Below are positions 35,905 to 44,525 of a stretch of 64,000 nucleotides of DNA, piece after piece. The position numbers and the translations under genes are program-made. The stretch covers positions 1-64,000 of the forward strand of contig CAYQNS010000002.1 of NCBI GenBank assembly GCA_964418755.1, in the 5' to 3' direction. The stretch's first letter is position 1, and every line of letters starts with the position of its first letter. This stretch comes from 4572-123 sp964418755 (GTDB lineage: Bacteria > Desulfobacterota > Desulfobacteria > Desulfobacterales > 4572-123). The notes beneath the pieces were generated by a model. That model was not told the DNA's origin. It did no database searches and worked only from the letters and a program-made list of their open reading frames with translations.

Positions 35905-37104
35905 ATGTTTACCTATATCGAAAATGAAAAATCAGCAAAGATAAAAGTGATCGGTGTTGGCGGGGCCGGTGGTAACGCCATAAACAACATGATCGAATCC
36001 CAGTTGAAGGGGGTAAAGTTCATCGTGGCCAACACCGATGCCCAGAGCCTTGAAACCTCCGAGGCACCGGTGAAGATTCAGATGGGAGAACGGTTGACCG
36101 AAGGGCTCGGGGCCGGTGCCAATCCACAGGTCGGCCGGGATGCGGCCCTTGAAAACGCGGATGCTATCCAAAGCGCCCTGGAAGACAGCCATATGGTATT
36201 TATAACCGCAGGTTTCGGCGGCGGCACCGGTACCGGGGCCGCACCGGTTATTGCTGAGATTGCCAAGGAGATGGGTGCCCTGACCGTGGCGGTGGTGAGC
36301 CGGCCGTTTTCATTCGAGGGTAAAAAGCGTGCCCGCCAGGCCGACGAAGGGATCGACGCCCTGAAAGAGGTGGCGGATACGGTCATCACGATTCCCAACG
36401 ACCGCCTCAGGGGACTGGCCTCTAAAAGTGCAAAAATGATCGATATGTTCAAAAAAGCCGACGAAGTCCTGCTGCACTCGGTAAAAGGTATCACCGATCT
36501 GATCATGATGCCCGGGCTGGTGAATCTCGACTTTGCCGATGTCCGGACCACCATGTCCAGAGCCGGTATGGCCATCATGGGCATCGGCATTGCCAGCGGT
36601 GAAAACCGGGCCGTGGAAGCTGCCGAACGGGCCATTTCTCATCCTCTCCTGGAAGATATTTCCATCTCGGGGGCCAAGGGTGTCCTGATGAACATCAGTT
36701 GTACCAGTGATCTGACCATGGAAGAGATGACCGAAGCCTCCGACAGAATCTACAAAGAGGTCGGCGATGATGCCGAAATTATCTGGGGAACGGTGATCGA
36801 TGACAGCCTGGGAGATGAAATGCGGGTCACCGTTATTGCCACCGGCATCGGCAACGGTATCGGCAACGGTGCAGGCAATTTTGCCCGTCCTGTCAAAATA
36901 GAGAAATTTGCACCGAGGGGCAAAATAAGAGATCTTACCCCGGCTGAAATGCAGGCGGCGACCCACCTTGACGAGCCGACTTTCCTGCGGGAACAGAAAG
37001 CCGTGGGTGAATCATCAGGCGCCACTTATCGGGGCTATAAGGGGATTATAATCGACAATAATGACCTTGATGTACCGACTTTTTTGAGAAGGAAAGCCGA
37101 CTGA
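35905..37104 (+). CDS. ftsZ: Cell division tubulin homologue FtsZ
   Basis: A 399-residue GTPase that forms the division ring. KVIGVGGAGGNAINNMIE, the tubulin signature AGFGGGTGTGAAPVIAEIA near residue 105 and the NDRLRGLA switch are intact. The C-terminal tail DLDVPTFLRRKAD is the conserved peptide that binds FtsA and other partners. A short low-complexity run, TGIGNGIGNGAGNF near residue 315, sits in the linker. A good ribosome site (AGAAAGGGGGG) precedes the ATG; the 57-base gap after ftsA is the last in the cluster. Confidence 0.98.
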   Translation: MFTYIENEKSAKIKVIGVGGAGGNAINNMIESQLKGVKFIVANTDAQSLETSEAPVKIQMGERLTEGLGAGANPQVGRDAALENADAIQSALEDSHMVFITAGFGGGTGTGAAPVIAEIAKEMGALTVAVVSRPFSFEGKKRARQADEGIDALKEVADTVITIPNDRLRGLASKSAKMIDMFKKADEVLLHSVKGITDLIMMPGLVNLDFADVRTTMSRAGMAIMGIGIASGENRAVEAAERAISHPLLEDISISGAKGVLMNISCTSDLTMEEMTEASDRIYKEVGDDAEIIWGTVIDDSLGDEMRVTVIATGIGNGIGNGAGNFARPVKIEKFAPRGKIRDLTPAEMQAATHLDEPTFLREQKAVGESSGATYRGYKGIIIDNNDLDVPTFLRRKAD

Positions 37105-37217
37105 TTGCTGCCGTGGATTCCAAAAGCCGGATATTTTCCGTATTGGATTGCAATTGCCGCCGGCAACTATCAGACACCATTTTTTCATTTAATATCACCT
37201 GAATACAGGAGGAATAA

Positions 37218-37409
37218 ATGAACAAACCAATACAAAAACGTGTATTATCAGGTAACGACAGACGTCTGCAGATTGAAAGAAGGCAGTTTAGCTATACACT
37301 GCATATCCCGGAGAGAAGATCAAAGGGTGAACGCAGGGGCCGGATTGCAGCAAACCATATCATTCATTTTATCACAGCGGATACGCCGGAAAGTGTTCTG
37401 GCTGCCTGA
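37218..37409 (+). CDS. Small Arg-rich protein of unknown function
   Basis: A 63-residue ORF with a strong AGGAGG site eight bases before ATG, 113 bases after ftsZ. The centre holds a repeated double-arginine pattern: DRRLQIERRQFSY, then HIPERRSKGERRGR, which looks like a conserved motif (RR..ERRqfsY..hiPERRs) rather than chance. The rest is short and mostly polar, with no signal or membrane segment. I do not recognise a named family. The ribosome site and motif make it a likely real gene; cytoplasmic nucleic-acid or regulatory binding is only a guess. Confidence 0.6.
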   Translation: MNKPIQKRVLSGNDRRLQIERRQFSYTLHIPERRSKGERRGRIAANHIIHFITADTPESVLAA

Positions 37410-37501
37410 AGCAGGCGCCATGCGGACACCACCGGAGAACCGGTGTCGCGGACATTTCCGGGCAGGCCGAGGTTGAATTCAAGAAAAGAAATTATTGTCG
37501 G

Positions 37502-39187
37502 GTGCTGATGAGCACAAAAAACAGCAGGGCAGACAAAAGATTTATCGAAAAAGAAACCGGAGCGATTCGCAAGCAGTGGCGCAACCGGATCAGCCTGGCC
37601 CTTATTTATCCGAATCGCTATTTTGTCGGCATGTCCAATCTGGGATTTCAGACCGTTTACCGCCTGCTCAACAACATGGACACGGTGGTATGTGAGCGGG
37701 TATTTTTACCGGGGCCCGATGCCCGGCCGTCCCAGCCCATCGTTTCGGTCGAATCCGGGAGACTTGTTACCGATTTTGAAATTATCGCATTTTCGATCTC
37801 CTTTGAAAACGATTATTCCAACCTATTGTCCATTCTCGAGAAAACCGGCATCCCCCTCCTGGCCAGTCAGCGAGGAACCCCCCTTCCTATAGTCGTGGCC
37901 GGAGGGGTTGCCTGTTTTTTAAACCCCGAACCGGTTGCTCCGTTTATCGACTGTTTCCTGCTCGGAGAAGCCGAAGGCCTGCTTTCTGAATTTATTACCG
38001 GTTATGAAAAACATTGCCGCGGTGTGGATGCCCCCAGGGACAAGTGCCTTGAAAAACTGGCCCGCAGTGTTCCGGGCCTCTATGCCCCCTCTCTTTACCA
38101 GCCGTACTACAATGCCGACGGAACAACACGCGATCTTGAACCGGTGGCTGACGTTCCGGAAAAAATTCATCGAATTTATGTACCGGACCTGTCGACGATT
38201 TCGACCTGCAGTGCCGTCTTGACACCCGATACGACTTTTGCAGATACCTATTTGATCGAGGTCAGCCGTGGATGTCCCCACGGATGCCGTTTCTGCACTG
38301 CCGGGTTTGTATATCGCCCCCCGAGATTCAGGCCATTGGACCTGTTGGAAGAATGCATGGCCCAAGGCATTGCCGCCGCCGACAAAATCGGACTGGTAGG
38401 GGCCGCTGTTTCCGATCTTCCATGGATTCGGGAGCTGTGCAGGAGATATGCCGGTCAAAGCCGGGTCTCTTTCAGTTCTCTGCGGGCCGACGCCATGGCA
38501 CCCGAACTTGTGGCGACACTTCGGCAAAGCGGGGTCAAGACCGCAACCATTGCACCCGAAGCAGGCTCCGAACGGTTGCGCAAAGTCATCAACAAGGGGA
38601 TCACCGAAAAGGATATCCTTACTGCCGCCGAGGTCCTTGTTGCCGGCGGAATACCCAACATCAAGCTTTATTTCATGATTGGTCTGCCCACCGAAACCAT
38701 GGAAGATGTCCATGCCATCGTTACCCTGTGCAAACAGATCAAAAGCAGATTCCTGAAATCCAGCCGGGTTCGGAGACATATCGGGGAACTCACCCTGAGC
38801 CTGAACTGTTTTGTACCCAAGGCAGTTACACCCTTTCAATGGGCTTCCATGGATGATATCGGTGCTCTGAATAAAAAGATCAAGTTGATCAAAAACGGCC
38901 TGAGAAGGGTTGCCAATGTCCGGATCAATACCGATATACCGCGCCGGGCCTATATCAATGCTCTCCTGTCACGCGGAGATCGAAAGGTTGCCCGGATACT
39001 GCTGGCTGCCCACGGTTATCACGGCAATTGGCCCCAGACCTTCAAAGCATCTTCCCTTGACGCCGATTTTTATGTCCGACGCCAACGCGCCGTAGATGAA
39101 GTTTTCCCCTGGGATTTCATTGACTGCGGCGTTAAAAAATCTTTTTTAAAAAAAGAATATGTACGCGCGCTTCAGGATAAATCGTAA
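37502..39187 (+). CDS. B12-binding-type radical SAM protein (TIGR03960-like)
   Basis: A 561-residue protein. The N-terminal part (YPNRYFVGMSNLGFQTVY.., CERVFLPGPDARPSQPI, VAGGVACFLNPEPVAPF) resembles the cobalamin-binding-fold region of TIGR03960 proteins. The radical SAM cluster is EVSRGCPHGCRFCTAGFVYR near residue 260, with Cys spacing CxxxCxxC. APEAGSERLRKVINKGI and KLYFMIGLPTETMEDV are SAM-binding strands of the barrel. The reaction is unknown; related proteins are linked to tRNA or lipid modification only by analogy. GTG at 37502 and ATG at 37508 are both possible starts. It lies alone between the small protein and the rnf region. Confidence 0.85.
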   Translation: MLMSTKNSRADKRFIEKETGAIRKQWRNRISLALIYPNRYFVGMSNLGFQTVYRLLNNMDTVVCERVFLPGPDARPSQPIVSVESGRLVTDFEIIAFSISFENDYSNLLSILEKTGIPLLASQRGTPLPIVVAGGVACFLNPEPVAPFIDCFLLGEAEGLLSEFITGYEKHCRGVDAPRDKCLEKLARSVPGLYAPSLYQPYYNADGTTRDLEPVADVPEKIHRIYVPDLSTISTCSAVLTPDTTFADTYLIEVSRGCPHGCRFCTAGFVYRPPRFRPLDLLEECMAQGIAAADKIGLVGAAVSDLPWIRELCRRYAGQSRVSFSSLRADAMAPELVATLRQSGVKTATIAPEAGSERLRKVINKGITEKDILTAAEVLVAGGIPNIKLYFMIGLPTETMEDVHAIVTLCKQIKSRFLKSSRVRRHIGELTLSLNCFVPKAVTPFQWASMDDIGALNKKIKLIKNGLRRVANVRINTDIPRRAYINALLSRGDRKVARILLAAHGYHGNWPQTFKASSLDADFYVRRQRAVDEVFPWDFIDCGVKKSFLKKEYVRALQDKS

Positions 39188-39239
39188 TTGCCATGCCCCA
39201 TGCGGCCATGCATTGCATGCGGGGTGTGTAATAGCAATT
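39186..39239 (+). other. Nested hairpin after the radical SAM gene
   Basis: AATTGC (39186) pairs with GCAATT (39234-39239), and inside CCCCATGC pairs with GCAT-GC-GGGG with a two-base bulge. No T-run follows, so its use as a terminator is doubtful. Confidence 0.35.
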
Positions 39240-39331
39240 AACCAATTAAATTTAATAGTTATTTGTTAAAAATTCAACCAAATTTTTTATAAAAATGCGT
39301 AAAACCCGGAGTAAAAAATACTTGAAAGATA

Positions 39332-39358
39332 AAAGATGGTATGTTAATTACCATCTTT
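39332..39358 (+). terminator. Hairpin with T-rich tail before the rnf operon
   Basis: AAAGATGGTA and TACCATCTTT are perfect 10-base arms around TGTTAAT, followed by GTTTTATTG. It ends 62 bases before the cytochrome ATG. It may end the upstream transcript or act as a leader element for the rnf operon. Confidence 0.5.
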
Positions 39359-39420
39359 GTTTTATTGATGTCCATGCAGCTTTTTGTTAGATGTCCAAAT
39401 TGTGAAAGGAATCCTGTAGC

Positions 39421-39849
39421 ATGACCTCAAAGAAGGAATTGAAGTTTGCCTACCGCCTTGCGATTGTTCTTATGATTTTAGGAATTTTCTGCTATGCGGC
39501 CTACTCACAGAAGATCCCGGATCCCCCCATGCGAATGATGTTTCAAAGCGCCGCCGGAAAGATTCTCTTTGACCACCAAAGCCATGATGTAAACTATGGC
39601 ATCGCATGCATTGACTGCCATCATCACTTTGAAGAAGAGGAAACCGAGTTTCGGGCCTGTGGCGACTGTCATGTCCATCCCGATGCAAAACCACCGACTG
39701 CAGTCTGCCTGGAGTGCCACGAAGAGGACGAAGTCGATCCTGGGGAAGATGCTCTTGAAAGGGCGGACGCATTCCACGACCAGTGTATCGGCTGCCATGA
39801 AGAAAATGATATTGAGCCTGTCCAATGTTCGGGATGTCATGTCATGTAA
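39421..39849 (+). CDS. Five-haem class III-type cytochrome c, membrane-anchored
   Basis: A 142-residue cytochrome. An uncleaved-looking helix (residues about 10-30, YRLAIVLMILGIFCYAAY) anchors it, with the haem part outside the membrane. Five CxxCH sites are seen: CIDCH, CGDCH, CLECH, CIGCH, CSGCH, with extra His in CHHHFEE and VHPD as sixth ligands. The class III (tetrahaem c3) fold is likely, with one more haem. It is the first gene of the rnf operon, AAAGGA upstream, 56 bases before rnfC, so it probably exchanges electrons between Rnf and the periplasmic cytochrome pool. Confidence 0.88.
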   Translation: MTSKKELKFAYRLAIVLMILGIFCYAAYSQKIPDPPMRMMFQSAAGKILFDHQSHDVNYGIACIDCHHHFEEEETEFRACGDCHVHPDAKPPTAVCLECHEEDEVDPGEDALERADAFHDQCIGCHEENDIEPVQCSGCHVM

Positions 39850-39905
39850 AATCGAATTTTCCGGCCGACTCTTGTTTGTCACCATCCAAAATTAAGGTTA
39901 AGCTT

Positions 39906-41192
39906 ATGATAAAGAGAGCATTCCGGGGTTTAAAAGCCCCACAAATCGAGTATGAACTGCTGCATGACACACCGGTCGGGCCCAGAAGCATCTTGCCGTC
40001 GAAAACAGTTACGCTCCTGCTGCCGGGTAAATACGAACGGAAAGACAAATTGACCCTGTGCGCCGGGGATAGCATTAAAACCGGGCAAAAACTCAGTCCC
40101 TATGAAGATAGCGACGATTATGCAATATCGAGCGTAACCGGCACGATTGCCTCCGTGGCGCCTTATACCGGCGATTTCGGGCAGTCCTTCACGACGATCA
40201 TCATTCAGGCCGCTGAAAAAGAAAAAACCGATGACGCCTTTTCCGCTGCATGCAGTGATTCGGTGCGAAACGCCGTCACGGATTTTTTGGCCTGCGTGCC
40301 GGGAAGACCGCCGCTGGATCTTCTGGCCCGTCCTGACAAGCCCATTCACACCCTTGTGATATGCGGTATGGACGCAGATTTGATGATCGCCACCAACCAG
40401 CATATTATCAAAACCCGGATCGACGCAGTGACCCGCGGAATAAAAATTCTAAAAAATGCCTATGGCATTGAGAAGGCCATTATCGCCCTTCCCAGAGACC
40501 TGGTTTCCGGGTTCGGGCATGTGGGCGCCCGGTTGATTGCCGTCGATGCCTGCTATCCGTCCGCCAATCACCGCATGATCATGTACAAGGCGCTAAAACA
40601 GGTAGTGCCGGCGGATAAAAACTGCGAAGACCTTGGTGTCTGTTTTATCAGCGCCGAGGCCGCGGCTTCCATTGGAAGTGCCTTTGAAAAGGGCAGAATA
40701 CCGTTTACCAAAACCATTACCCTGATCAACAAAGACCGAAAAAAAATAATGATTTCAGCCCGGATCGGCACCCCGGTAAGGGACATCTTCAAGGCCTGCG
40801 ATGTCACGGTCAACGAACGGGACCGCATCATTTTCGGCGGCCCCATGACCGGCACGGCCGTCTTTTCGGAAAACCATCCCGTCGGGCCGGATACCGATGC
40901 CATTATCGTGCAGGCCAATAAAGACGTTACGCTGGTTTCAGATTATCCATGTGTCAACTGCGGCGAATGCGTCCGTCTATGTCCGGCCAACATTCAAGTC
41001 AACATGCTGGTCCGGTTTCTCGAGGCCGGAGAGTATCAGACCGCCGCCGATGAGTATGACCTCCACTCCTGCATTGAATGCGGACTTTGCAGCTTTGTGT
41101 GTGAATCAAAAATACCTGTTTTTCAATATATTCGACTGGCAAAATATGAGCTTGCCCGGGAGAAAGCAGCGGAGGCAATCGATGATGAATAA
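39906..41192 (+). CDS. rnfC: Rnf complex subunit C (NADH- and Fe-S-binding)
   Basis: A 428-residue peripheral subunit of the ion-pumping ferredoxin:NAD oxidoreductase. The N-terminus is a biotinyl-like strand pair (LPSKTVTLLLPGKYER, CAGDSIKTGQKLSPYE); the NADH/FMN region is in the middle; IFGGPMTGTAVFSE lies near residue 310. Two [4Fe-4S] motifs follow: CVNCGECVRLCP and CIECGLCSFVCES. The N-terminal text is more divergent from standard RnfC than the C-terminal half. ATG at 39906 is preferred to an upstream in-frame ATG at 39825 that overlaps the cytochrome. The end overlaps rnfD. Confidence 0.92.
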   Translation: MIKRAFRGLKAPQIEYELLHDTPVGPRSILPSKTVTLLLPGKYERKDKLTLCAGDSIKTGQKLSPYEDSDDYAISSVTGTIASVAPYTGDFGQSFTTIIIQAAEKEKTDDAFSAACSDSVRNAVTDFLACVPGRPPLDLLARPDKPIHTLVICGMDADLMIATNQHIIKTRIDAVTRGIKILKNAYGIEKAIIALPRDLVSGFGHVGARLIAVDACYPSANHRMIMYKALKQVVPADKNCEDLGVCFISAEAAASIGSAFEKGRIPFTKTITLINKDRKKIMISARIGTPVRDIFKACDVTVNERDRIIFGGPMTGTAVFSENHPVGPDTDAIIVQANKDVTLVSDYPCVNCGECVRLCPANIQVNMLVRFLEAGEYQTAADEYDLHSCIECGLCSFVCESKIPVFQYIRLAKYELAREKAAEAIDDE

Positions 41193-42141
41193 CAAAAAGT
41201 TCATAGTATCCCATGCGCCTTTTTATCACAATGGAAGCAAAATCTCCTCTACCGGCTATAATATCATGGGGGCGACCCTGCCTGCCGTACTGATGGGCAT
41301 TTACATATACGGGGTGCCTGCCCTGGGCGTGGTGGCGCTCTCCATATCTTCGGCCATGCTCTGGGAACTGCTCATGAACAAAGTGATGAAGCTTCCGGTA
41401 ACCATCGGTGACGGGAATGCAGCTCTCATCGGTATGCTTTTTGCCATGCTGGTTCCGGCCACCCTTCCCTGGTGGGCGGTCGTCACCGGAACTTTTACGG
41501 CCATTGTCATCGGTCAACAAATCTACGGCGGCATCGGCGGTAATCCGTTTAATCCGGTGATCGTGGCCCTTACCATCCTCATGGTCTCCTGGAAGGATAT
41601 CTTTGATTTTGACACTGCCCTGCTCAACTATGATTTTAATTTTGTAACCCTTTATCCTCTGGCAGCCCTGAAGCATTTTGGTTTGTCGTCAGTGGAAAGC
41701 TTTACACCCGGCGCACTTTTGCTGGGGCAGCAAACCGGCGGTATCGGTTCAACCTTCGGGCTGGGGCTTATCCTGGGCGGCATCTACCTTATTATAAGAG
41801 GGTATATCCGCTGGGAAATATCCCTTTCTTTTCTGGGAGGCGTCCTGATCACCGCATGGCTCTTCCAGTTGTCTGATCCGGCTGTTTATGCGGGGCCTGT
41901 TTTTCACCTTTTGACCGGTTATACCCTTATCGGGGCTTTTTTCCTGGCCACTGAAAATTCTTCCTCGCCGGTTAATTTCATCCCGATGCTGATTTACGGT
42001 GCCGGGGGTGGTATCATGGCGGTACTTATTCGTAATATCGGGGTTTATGTTGACGGCGTTCTTTTGGCTATTCTTCTTATGAACCTGGTTAATCCCATGC
42101 TGGATAAAATCAGACCCAAAGCACTTGGAAAGGTAGTGTAA
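41182..42141 (+). CDS. rnfD: Rnf complex subunit D
   Basis: A 319-residue membrane subunit with about nine helices. The start (ATG 41182 or 41185) lies 7-10 bases after GGAGG and overlaps the rnfC stop. SHAPFYHNGSKISSTGYNIM and GGIGGNPFNPVIVALTILM match the RnfD/NqrB family. The flavin-linked threonine is normally in an SGAT-like loop; here the text is SVESFTPGALL, so the Thr-Pro is the best candidate but the motif is not standard. ATENSSSPVNFIPMLIYGAGGG is a conserved late loop. Confidence 0.92.
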   Translation: MMNNKKFIVSHAPFYHNGSKISSTGYNIMGATLPAVLMGIYIYGVPALGVVALSISSAMLWELLMNKVMKLPVTIGDGNAALIGMLFAMLVPATLPWWAVVTGTFTAIVIGQQIYGGIGGNPFNPVIVALTILMVSWKDIFDFDTALLNYDFNFVTLYPLAALKHFGLSSVESFTPGALLLGQQTGGIGSTFGLGLILGGIYLIIRGYIRWEISLSFLGGVLITAWLFQLSDPAVYAGPVFHLLTGYTLIGAFFLATENSSSPVNFIPMLIYGAGGGIMAVLIRNIGVYVDGVLLAILLMNLVNPMLDKIRPKALGKVV

Positions 42142-42142
42142 A

Positions 42143-42733
42143 ATGCGCGAAATGATAAAAATGGTAGTTGTTCTTACCATTCTGAGCTCTCTTTCAGGGG
42201 GCCTTCTGGCGGCGGTACGCAATGGCACCAAAGACAGGATTGAAAATCAGCAGCTTCAGATGGTTAAGGGGCCCGCCATTCGTGCAATCCTGGAAGGCTG
42301 TACAAATGATCCCGTGGCCGATCGTTTTAAACTCAAGGACGACGCCACGGAAAGAAGCTTTTTTATCGGTATTTTTAACGGCAAACATGAAACCATAGCT
42401 TTTGAAGCCAGCGGCAAAGGGTATGGCGGCGATGTCGGTCTGATGGTGGCCGTCAATCTCACAAACGACAAACTGGTGGGCGTCGGCGTTACCACCCACA
42501 GTGAAACGCCGGGACTCGGTGCCAAAGCAAAAACCGACCCTGCTTTTTCAAAACAGTTTAAGGGAGCTTCGATCCTGGAGCCTTTCAAGGTGACCAATGA
42601 CGGTGGAGTAATCAATGCCCTCAGCGGTGCAACAATCACATCTAGAGCCGTTTGTGCGGCCGCCACTGAGGCAGGTCGAATTTACCAGCGGCTTAAACCC
42701 CAAATCAGCGATAAATTAAAGAGCTTACCCTAA
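42143..42733 (+). CDS. rnfG: Rnf complex subunit G
   Basis: A 196-residue subunit with one N-terminal helix (about residues 5-23) and an extracytoplasmic FMN-binding domain. The covalent FMN site is intact: INALSGATITSRAV near residue 160, with the Thr in SGAT. VGVTTHSETPGLGAKAKTDP is the other conserved block. It starts one base after the rnfD stop and sits in the canonical C-D-G-E-A order. Confidence 0.95.
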   Translation: MREMIKMVVVLTILSSLSGGLLAAVRNGTKDRIENQQLQMVKGPAIRAILEGCTNDPVADRFKLKDDATERSFFIGIFNGKHETIAFEASGKGYGGDVGLMVAVNLTNDKLVGVGVTTHSETPGLGAKAKTDPAFSKQFKGASILEPFKVTNDGGVINALSGATITSRAVCAAATEAGRIYQRLKPQISDKLKSLP

Positions 42734-42746
42734 CAGGGAGATCAAA

Positions 42747-43340
42747 ATGGCCAAATCGATTGTTCAGGAATTTACCAAGGGGCTGTGGAATGAAATACCG
42801 CCGTTCAGGCTGGTACTTGGTCTCTGCCCTGTTCTGGGTGTTACAACGACAATGGAAAACGGGCTCGGTATGGGGATTGCGACCACATTTGTCCTGTTAT
42901 GCTCCAATGTTCTGGTTTCGGCCCTGCGCAGCGTTATTCCCGCCAAGGTAAGGATTGCCTGCTTCATCATCATTATCGCCACCTTTGTGACGGTGGTCGA
43001 ACTTCTCATGCAGGCCTTTGCGTACTCACTGTTTCTCAAGCTGGGTATGTTTATCCCGCTGATCGTTGTCAACTGTATCGTGCTGGGGCGGGCCGAGGCA
43101 TTTGCCTTCAAAAACAACATGGTTCTGTCCATGGCCGACGGTCTGGGCATCGGCATCGGATTTACCCTCAGTCTGGGCGCCCTGGGAGCCGTTCGCGAGA
43201 TTCTCGGTACAGGCACATTTTTTGGTAATGCACTGTTCGGCGCATCTTTCCATCCGTTTGTCTTTATGGTCCAGGCACCGGGCGCCTTTGTATGCCTGGG
43301 CCTGATGCTCTGTTTCATGAACATGGTCGGGAATAAATAG
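42747..43340 (+). CDS. rnfE: Rnf complex subunit E
   Basis: A 197-residue membrane subunit with six helices, related to NqrD. LGLCPVLGVTTTMENGLGMG and VVNCIVLGRAEAFAFKN hold the two cysteines that, with those of RnfA, are expected to bind the intramembrane [2Fe-2S] cluster. LGIGIGFTLSLGALGAVREILG is the third mark. GGGAG (CAGGGAGATC) precedes the ATG. Confidence 0.96.
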   Translation: MAKSIVQEFTKGLWNEIPPFRLVLGLCPVLGVTTTMENGLGMGIATTFVLLCSNVLVSALRSVIPAKVRIACFIIIIATFVTVVELLMQAFAYSLFLKLGMFIPLIVVNCIVLGRAEAFAFKNNMVLSMADGLGIGIGFTLSLGALGAVREILGTGTFFGNALFGASFHPFVFMVQAPGAFVCLGLMLCFMNMVGNK

Positions 43341-43356
43341 ATTTAGGAGAAAGTAA

Positions 43357-43932
43357 ATGGGCGACTACATTGTCCTTATCATCAGCTGCATTTTTGTAAA
43401 TAATATCCTGCTGGCCCAGTTTTTAGGAAACTGCCCTTTTTTTGGTACCTCCAAAAAGATGGAAACCGCGGTGGGCATGGCCATGGCCGTCATATTCGTT
43501 CTGGTTATGGCCGGAGCCATTACTTGGATGGCCGAAACCTTTATTCTGCAAAAGTTCGGCCTGGAATTTTTACGCACCATCGTATTTATCCTGGTCATCG
43601 CGGCTCTGGTGCAATTCGTGGAGATGTTTTTGAAAAAAAGTATTCCGGCCCTGTACGCCGGACTGGGTATCTTTCTACCGCTGATCACCACCAACTGTGC
43701 CGTCATGGGGGCCTGTCTGATCAACATCAAGGAAGAGTACACCTTTGTCCAGACTTTGGTTGCGTCTTTCAGCTACGCGTCCGGTTTCGGCCTGGCACTG
43801 ATTCTTTTTGCCGGTCTGCGGGAACGGATACTGCTTGCAAGGGTACCCAAACCGCTTCAGGATACCTCTATTGCGCTTATTACCGCAGGTATTATTTCTC
43901 TTTCCTTTTTTGCCTTCAGGGGAATGGTGTAG
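43357..43932 (+). CDS. rnfA: Rnf complex subunit A
   Basis: A 191-residue six-helix membrane subunit related to NqrE. VNNILLAQFLGNCPFFGTSKKM and PLITTNCAVMGACLINIKEEY carry the Cys partners of the RnfE cluster. LVASFSYASGFGLALILFAGLRERI is the conserved fifth region. In most operons rnfB follows directly; here a methyltransferase starts 11 bases after the stop. Confidence 0.96.
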   Translation: MGDYIVLIISCIFVNNILLAQFLGNCPFFGTSKKMETAVGMAMAVIFVLVMAGAITWMAETFILQKFGLEFLRTIVFILVIAALVQFVEMFLKKSIPALYAGLGIFLPLITTNCAVMGACLINIKEEYTFVQTLVASFSYASGFGLALILFAGLRERILLARVPKPLQDTSIALITAGIISLSFFAFRGMV

Positions 43933-43943
43933 GAAAATTACAG

Positions 43944-44501
43944 ATGGCCGAACATGTATGCCCGGTATGGGTTGGATATCTTCTGGCCAGCCCTTTGAGA
44001 AAAATATTCCAGAATCCTGACAAAATACTTTCCGCCTACGTAAAAGAAGGTATGAAGGTTCTGGATATTGGTTGTGCAATGGGTTTTTTCAGTCTTCCCA
44101 TGGCCCGGATGGTAGGTTCCGGCGGCAAGGTAATCTGTGTGGACATCCAACCTAACATGCTTTCATCTTTAAAAAAAAGAGCTGAAAAAGCCAAAATGGC
44201 GCAAAGGATTGAAATGCGCCTTGCCAATCGTGATTCCTTTTGCATTGATGATTTGAAAGGCAAAATCGATTTTATTATAACCTCCGCGGTTGCCCATGAA
44301 CTGCCTGACCCTTTACTTTTTTTTTCTGAAACATGGGAAGTCTTGACGGAAAAGGGGACATTTTTACTGACGGAACCGTCCGGTCATGTTTCCAAAAAAA
44401 AGTTCAAAGCAACGATTTCAACGGCCGAAGCCCAGGGGTTTAAAGTCATGAAGAGGCCCCGGATAAAGCGCAGTCACAGTGTTTTACTGGGAAAGGCTTG
44501 A
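43944..44501 (+). CDS. Class I SAM-dependent methyltransferase
   Basis: A 185-residue Rossmann-fold methyltransferase. VKEGMKVLDIGCAMGFFSLPMA is the SAM loop (motif I) near residue 40, VICVDIQPNMLSSLKKRAEKA the ribose Asp (motif II), and IDFIITSAVAHELPDP motif IV. The substrate is unknown. It begins 11 bases after rnfA, so it is on the rnf transcript, in the place where rnfB would be expected. It has no cysteine clusters and cannot replace RnfB. The same frame is open back to 43524 inside rnfA, but the ATG at 43944 with AGGAAAATTAC before it is the true start. Confidence 0.88.
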   Translation: MAEHVCPVWVGYLLASPLRKIFQNPDKILSAYVKEGMKVLDIGCAMGFFSLPMARMVGSGGKVICVDIQPNMLSSLKKRAEKAKMAQRIEMRLANRDSFCIDDLKGKIDFIITSAVAHELPDPLLFFSETWEVLTEKGTFLLTEPSGHVSKKKFKATISTAEAQGFKVMKRPRIKRSHSVLLGKA

Positions 44502-44525
44502 TTCAACACTTCCTGCCGCCATTTG

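Noticed and set aside
43524..44501. A long frame that overlaps rnfA and includes the methyltransferase, suggesting a fusion protein
   Set aside because: The first part is rnfA read in another frame; the methyltransferase has its own ATG and ribosome site at 43944.
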